Assembly: GCA_902768435.1 (NCBI GenBank)
Contig: CACXLJ010000022.1
Location: forward strand, 1-35,416
DNA length: 35,416 nucleotides
Direction of reading: 5' to 3'
Source of the DNA: an uncultured Bacteroidales bacterium
Lineage (GTDB): Bacteria; Bacteroidota; Bacteroidia; Bacteroidales; Muribaculaceae
A model generated the notes under the pieces. That model searched no databases. It was given only the letters and a program-made list of their open reading frames with translations, and was not told where the DNA came from. Below, in pieces: positions 32,222 through 35,416 of this stretch. A program made the translations under genes and the position numbers. Each line of letters opens with the position of its first letter. Position 1 is the stretch's first letter.

Positions 32222-33559
32222 TCATTTCTTCTTCCAAATACGATATTCGTAAGGCTTTAATGATGTTTTATCAATAATCGTGCCATCTTTTCCTGTCATG
32301 ACATCGGTGACATTTGTTCCTGCCAAATCTTTGGTAGGCATCGGCACGAGCTTGTTGTGCACATTCACTGCGATGATGTAGGTTTCGCCATCGAGGGTGC
32401 GGGTGAACAGGAGCACATCGTCGTTGGTGCCGGCATCGGCCATCTTGCCTTTGCGCAAAGCGGCATTCTCGTTATAGACCTTGATGAGCTGCTGATATTC
32501 CTGATAGAGTTCGGGGCGCTGCATCCAGTTCACGGGCACATAGTGGAAGAAATTGATGGGTTTCTCGTATCCCACTTCCTGCGAACCATAGACGAGGAGT
32601 CCGCCGTGCAGCATGCTGGTGGCTACAAAGGCAGCCATCGAGCCACGCTCGTTGCCATAGAGCACCACGGGCGATTCCTTGGTGGCTTCGTCGTGGTTGG
32701 TGGTGAAGCGCAGTTTCACCTTGCCTTCGGGCAGTCCGGCATACTCGGCTGAGTCGGTTTCGAGCAGTTTCTTGGCACTCTCGCCCTTGAATGTGGCGAT
32801 GACGGCATCCTTGAAGTCCCAGGCGTAGTTCATGTCGAAGCCTCCGTCCACAAAGTTCTTCTTGTCGTTACCCTCGGCAAGCATCACGATGTTGCGCGGT
32901 GCGGCAGCCTTGCGCAGCTGGTCGATGGCATCTTTCCAGAAGTCGGTTGGCACAGAGTCGGCCACATCGCAGCGGAAACCGTCAATGCCCACTTCGGTGA
33001 TCCAGAACTTCATGGCATCGATCATGGCTTTGCGCATCTCGGGGTTGTCATAGTTGAGGTCGGCCACATCGGTCCAGTCTGTGTTTTCGGGGAAGATGAT
33101 TTCACCCTTCTTGTCGTGGGTGTACCAGTCGGGATGTTCTTTCACCCAGGCATTGTCCCAAGCGGTGTGGTTGGCCACCCAGTCGAGAATGATGGCCATG
33201 CCGTGTTCGTGGCACACCTTGACGAGGTTCTTGAAGTCGTCGATGGTGCCGAATTCGGGCGCTACGGCCTTGTAGTCCTTGATGGAGTAGGGCGAGTTCT
33301 TGCTTTTCACTTCGCCAATGGGGTAGATGGGCATGACCCAGATGACATTGACGCCCAGCGCCTTGATCGAGTCGATGCGTGCAGCCACGGCATTGAGTGA
33401 TTTCTCGGGTGCAAACACGCGGGGGTTGACCTGATACATGGCGATGTCGGTCACTTCGGGCAGTTTGAATTCATTATTGTCGGCTTTCTGCTTGTTGGGG
33501 TTGCAGGCGGCTAACAGGATGCTCAACACAAGAGCGGAGATGGAAAGGAAATGTTTCAT
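32222..33559 (-). CDS. GH13 alpha-amylase-family lipoprotein
   Basis: The 445-residue product has a lipoprotein signal peptide with lipobox LAAC (Cys19), so it is anchored to a membrane. The (beta/alpha)8 barrel shows the four GH13 regions: DWVANH, GIDGFRCDVAD with nucleophile Asp198, MLAEGN with acid/base Glu229, and TTNHDE with Asp290. A short C-terminal beta domain ends the protein. It should cleave alpha-1,4-glucosidic bonds in starch or maltodextrins in the periplasm or on the cell surface. No SusC/SusD pair is present nearby, so it is not part of a polysaccharide utilisation locus within this window. First gene of the reverse-strand operon. Confidence 0.92.
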   Translation of the reverse strand: MKHFLSISALVLSILLAACNPNKQKADNNEFKLPEVTDIAMYQVNPRVFAPEKSLNAVAARIDSIKALGVNVIWVMPIYPIGEVKSKNSPYSIKDYKAVAPEFGTIDDFKNLVKVCHEHGMAIILDWVANHTAWDNAWVKEHPDWYTHDKKGEIIFPENTDWTDVADLNYDNPEMRKAMIDAMKFWITEVGIDGFRCDVADSVPTDFWKDAIDQLRKAAAPRNIVMLAEGNDKKNFVDGGFDMNYAWDFKDAVIATFKGESAKKLLETDSAEYAGLPEGKVKLRFTTNHDEATKESPVVLYGNERGSMAAFVATSMLHGGLLVYGSQEVGYEKPINFFHYVPVNWMQRPELYQEYQQLIKVYNENAALRKGKMADAGTNDDVLLFTRTLDGETYIIAVNVHNKLVPMPTKDLAGTNVTDVMTGKDGTIIDKTSLKPYEYRIWKKK

Positions 33560-33594
33560 AATGATGATATTTATTAAATTGTAGAATCAGAATG

Positions 33595-33602
33595 CAAACT
33601 TA
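33595..33602 (-). promoter_or_regulatory. -7 element of the GH13 operon (reverse strand)
   Basis: Reverse-strand TAAGTTTG matches TAnnTTTG; no good -33 box is visible. Confidence 0.5.
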
Positions 33603-33639
33603 CAAAAAAATATTGAGATTAGGAGTCGCTTCGCGAGAA

Positions 33640-34070
33640 ATCCGACAAATCTTGATTTTCTTGCAGCGACGCGCGGTTAAGCGCGCGGTTTTTTAATGGA
33701 CGCCCTGCGGGCTTAAAATTATAAAACTCCGTTTTAAAATTATAAAGTAAAAATTACTGCGCTGACGCCAGTTTTTTATTTGCCTCACGCAGTTCGTGCA
33801 GATTGAGCAGATGATTTTGACGTGTTAAAGTCAAGATGGCAAAAAGTGAGGGCTGGCGGTGGTCCAGCCCTGCAAGGGAGTAGAATTGTTTTTTGCAGTT
33901 GCGGTCGCCACAGGTGGCGACCCTACAGAGCATGGTGGCACGAAAAGTCGAGCAAGCTCGCAATTAAGATTTCTCCATGAATTATCCAAATTTAATCATA
34001 AATTTTTTTCTGTCGCCCTAACGGGGCTAAGGTGCCGTTGCCAAGCAGATATGATGAAAAAGGGAGATGG
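33640..34070. repeat. Hairpin-rich noncoding stretch, probably interspersed repeats
   Basis: This gap holds no credible gene but several ordered elements: a CGCGC/GCGCG hairpin followed by six T (33670-33694); a pair of identical 13-bp TTAAAATTATAAA repeats at 33713-33725 and 33734-33746; a GGGCTGG/CCAGCCC hairpin (33850-33870); and a perfect 9-bp palindrome GGTCGCCAC/GTGGCGACC (33903-33922). The GTCGCTTCGCGAG segment before it is also self-complementary. The mixture looks like decayed or tandemly inserted repetitive elements. Short ORFs across it lack good starts. Confidence 0.55.
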
Positions 34071-34086
34071 ATTAAAATAAAACCAT

Positions 34087-34125
34087 GAAAACTTTTGGAG
34101 TTTTAAAAGTTTTCTCCTAACTTTG
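34087..34125 (+). promoter_or_regulatory. TetR-type operator overlapping its promoter
   Basis: A perfect 10-bp inverted repeat GAAAACTTTT (34087-34096) and AAAAGTTTTC (34105-34114), separated by 8 bases, covers the -33 box (TTTTG 34093-34097) and spacer of a promoter whose -7 element TAACTTTG is at 34118-34125 (20-base gap). Binding of a TetR dimer there would block RNA polymerase, so autorepression of the regulator-efflux operon is likely. Confidence 0.75.
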
Positions 34126-34160
34126 TCGCCAAATTAGAGAGAAGATAAAGAAAAAAGGAC

Positions 34161-34769
34161 ATGACCACTGAAAACAGAATTATCAAGGAATCGCGTGCCT
34201 TGCTCAAGAAGATAGGTGCATCGTCGATGACGATGGACATGGTGGCGCGCAATTGTGGCATATCGAAACGCACTCTGTATGAGACATTTCCCGACAAGAA
34301 AACCCTCATCAAGACTTGCATAGCCGACGAGCACAGGGAGCAAGATCAGGTGCTGAACGAGATATTCAGGACTGCCGAGAACTGCTACGACGCGCTGTTC
34401 AAGGCCTACTTGCACATTCGCAAGTACTTGAACGGCACATCGATGGTGTTTGTGAACGACATCAAGCGACTGTACCCCGACCTGTTCATGGAGCGCCGTG
34501 AGAAGGAGAAAGACATTGTGACGAGTTTGAGCAAAGTGCTGAGCAAGGCACAGCAGGAGGGTTATGTGGAGAATAAAATCGACACTAACATTGCCGCCTT
34601 CCTGTTCCTGAACAACATGCGCGACATTAACGAGAATCGCCGATATGAAGACTATGGCTTCTCGGCCATCGATGTGTTCGACGGCGCATTCCTCAACTTC
34701 TTGCGTGGCATCTCGACCATTGAGGGCATCATGACCATCAAAGATTATCTGGAGAAAGAAAAAAATTAA
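34161..34769 (+). CDS. TetR/AcrR-family transcriptional repressor
   Basis: The 202-residue protein has an N-terminal TetR helix-turn-helix at about 8-55 (SSMTMDMVARNCGISKRTLY followed by ETFPDKKTLIKT) and a helical ligand-binding, dimerisation domain. It lies 15 bases before a TolC-family gene, the common order regulator - outer-membrane channel - adaptor - RND pump in Bacteroidetes. A palindromic operator covers its promoter. The inducing ligand is not known; toxic organic compounds or bile-like molecules are usual for such systems. Confidence 0.88.
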   Translation: MTTENRIIKESRALLKKIGASSMTMDMVARNCGISKRTLYETFPDKKTLIKTCIADEHREQDQVLNEIFRTAENCYDALFKAYLHIRKYLNGTSMVFVNDIKRLYPDLFMERREKEKDIVTSLSKVLSKAQQEGYVENKIDTNIAAFLFLNNMRDINENRRYEDYGFSAIDVFDGAFLNFLRGISTIEGIMTIKDYLEKEKN

Positions 34770-34784
34770 AAACACATTATATCT

Positions 34785-35416
34785 ATGTACAGCAAATTAA
34801 TCATCATGCTTGCGCTTGCTCTGCTGGCAGTGACTGGAAAAGCCCAGGATGCGGCAGGGCAGCTGGTGCTGAGTCTTGACGACTGCATCAGGATAGCGCT
34901 GAACGAGAATCCCACCATCAAGGTGGCCGAAATGGAAATAGAGCGAGTAGACTACTCGAAGAAAGAGACGCTGGGCCAGTTGCTGCCTGAAGTGAACTTT
35001 AGCGGCCAGTATACCCGCAACCTTGCCTTGCAGACTATTTACATGGATGCTGGCGACGGACAGACACGCGCCATCAAGATGGGTCGTGACAACACCTACA
35101 ACACAGGTTTCAGTGCATCTATACCCCTTGTGGTGCCGCAGTTGTGGAAAACGCTCAAGCTGAGCGACAACCAGATACTGCAGAACATGGAGAAAGCTCG
35201 TGCATCGAGGATTGACCTGGTGAACCAGGTGAAGAATGCCTACTACTCACTGCTGCTTGCCAACGACTCGAAGCGGGTGATTGAGGAGAATCACGAGACT
35301 GCCAAACTGAATGCCGACATCTTTGCCAAGAAATTTGAGCTGGGAACGGCATCGGAATATGACATGCTTCGCGCTAATGTGGCGGTGACCAACTTGGAGC
35401 CCTCGATACTGGAGGC
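34785..35416 (+). CDS. TolC-family outer-membrane efflux protein (partial, runs off the window)
   Basis: Translation from ATG 34785 gives a signal peptide (MYSKLIIMLALALLAVTGKAQ) followed by SLDDCIRIALNENPTIKVAE, the canonical N-terminal repeat of TolC-like proteins, and long helices (NAYYSLLLANDSKRVIEENH; KKFELGTASEYDMLRANV). About 210 residues are present and the frame is open at the window end; a full-length protein would be about 430-480. It forms the outer-membrane tunnel of a tripartite efflux or secretion system; adaptor and pump genes are expected downstream. Confidence 0.92.
   Translation, partial: MYSKLIIMLALALLAVTGKAQDAAGQLVLSLDDCIRIALNENPTIKVAEMEIERVDYSKKETLGQLLPEVNFSGQYTRNLALQTIYMDAGDGQTRAIKMGRDNTYNTGFSASIPLVVPQLWKTLKLSDNQILQNMEKARASRIDLVNQVKNAYYSLLLANDSKRVIEENHETAKLNADIFAKKFELGTASEYDMLRANVAVTNLEPSILE

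Noticed and set aside
33754..33963. 69-codon reverse-strand ORF in the GH13-TetR gap
   Set aside because: It spans several palindromes, lacks a promoter and reads like translated repetitive DNA.
1..35416. CRISPR array, tRNA or rRNA genes
   Set aside because: No direct repeats with regular 30-40-base spacers and no tRNA or rRNA signatures were found on reading through the window.

Overview
The window looks like a chromosomal segment of a gut or oral member of the Bacteroidales (Prevotella/Muribaculaceae-like). The evidence is internal. Many genes are preceded by the Bacteroidetes promoter pair (TTTG around -33 and TAnnTTTG around -7). Secreted proteins carry a C10 (streptopain-type) protease domain, BspA-type leucine-rich repeats, C-terminal type I dockerin-like modules or a short type IX secretion-like C-terminal domain. 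There is also a two-domain Bacteroidetes-type LptD, a Porin_10-type outer-membrane protein and a four-gene 2-oxoacid:ferredoxin oxidoreductase operon. Species-level assignment is not possible from the sequence alone.

Layout. 1-5.1 kb: an upstream terminator, a striking 9-bp-phased CTAG array, a GH9 + polysaccharide-deacetylase fusion, a dockerin-tailed C10 protease and a tiny protein that is almost only a sorting-type domain. 5.2-12.3 kb: housekeeping and envelope genes (ilvE, an HD hydrolase, LptD, putative porin, free-methionine sulfoxide reductase). 12.4-14.9 kb: an inverted-repeat-bounded element, then a 728-aa BspA-like protein with dockerin tail. 15-21.3 kb: DUF2461 protein, ferredoxin oxidoreductase operon, RluA-type pseudouridine synthase, guaA. 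21.4-24.9 kb: an unrecognised single-pass membrane protein, a YiiX-type permuted papain-fold protein, a cloverleaf-like noncoding element and a small secreted protein.

25.1-29.5 kb is an AT-rich accessory island bounded by two strong terminators, and it is the most interesting part. It has a strong promoter, a long rod-like structured RNA (about 25.19-25.41 kb), a radical SAM/SPASM peptide-maturase-like enzyme, a previously unmarked 34-codon ORF that looks like its precursor peptide, a strong hairpin, then a 46-codon ORF translationally coupled (ATGA overlap) to a divergent protein-kinase-fold protein with weak SelO-like motifs. Two zinc-ribbon proteins follow. I infer a ribosomally made, radical-SAM-modified peptide (RiPP) locus, possibly of an undescribed type because of the kinase-like partner.

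29.5-35.4 kb: rpsO; a reverse-strand operon of a GH13 lipoprotein, a DUF1893 protein and a 567-aa TPR-like protein; a hairpin-rich noncoding stretch; and a TetR regulator with a clear palindromic operator over its own promoter, followed by the start of a TolC-family efflux gene that runs off the window. Functional assignments rest on motif recognition by eye; no database search was run.
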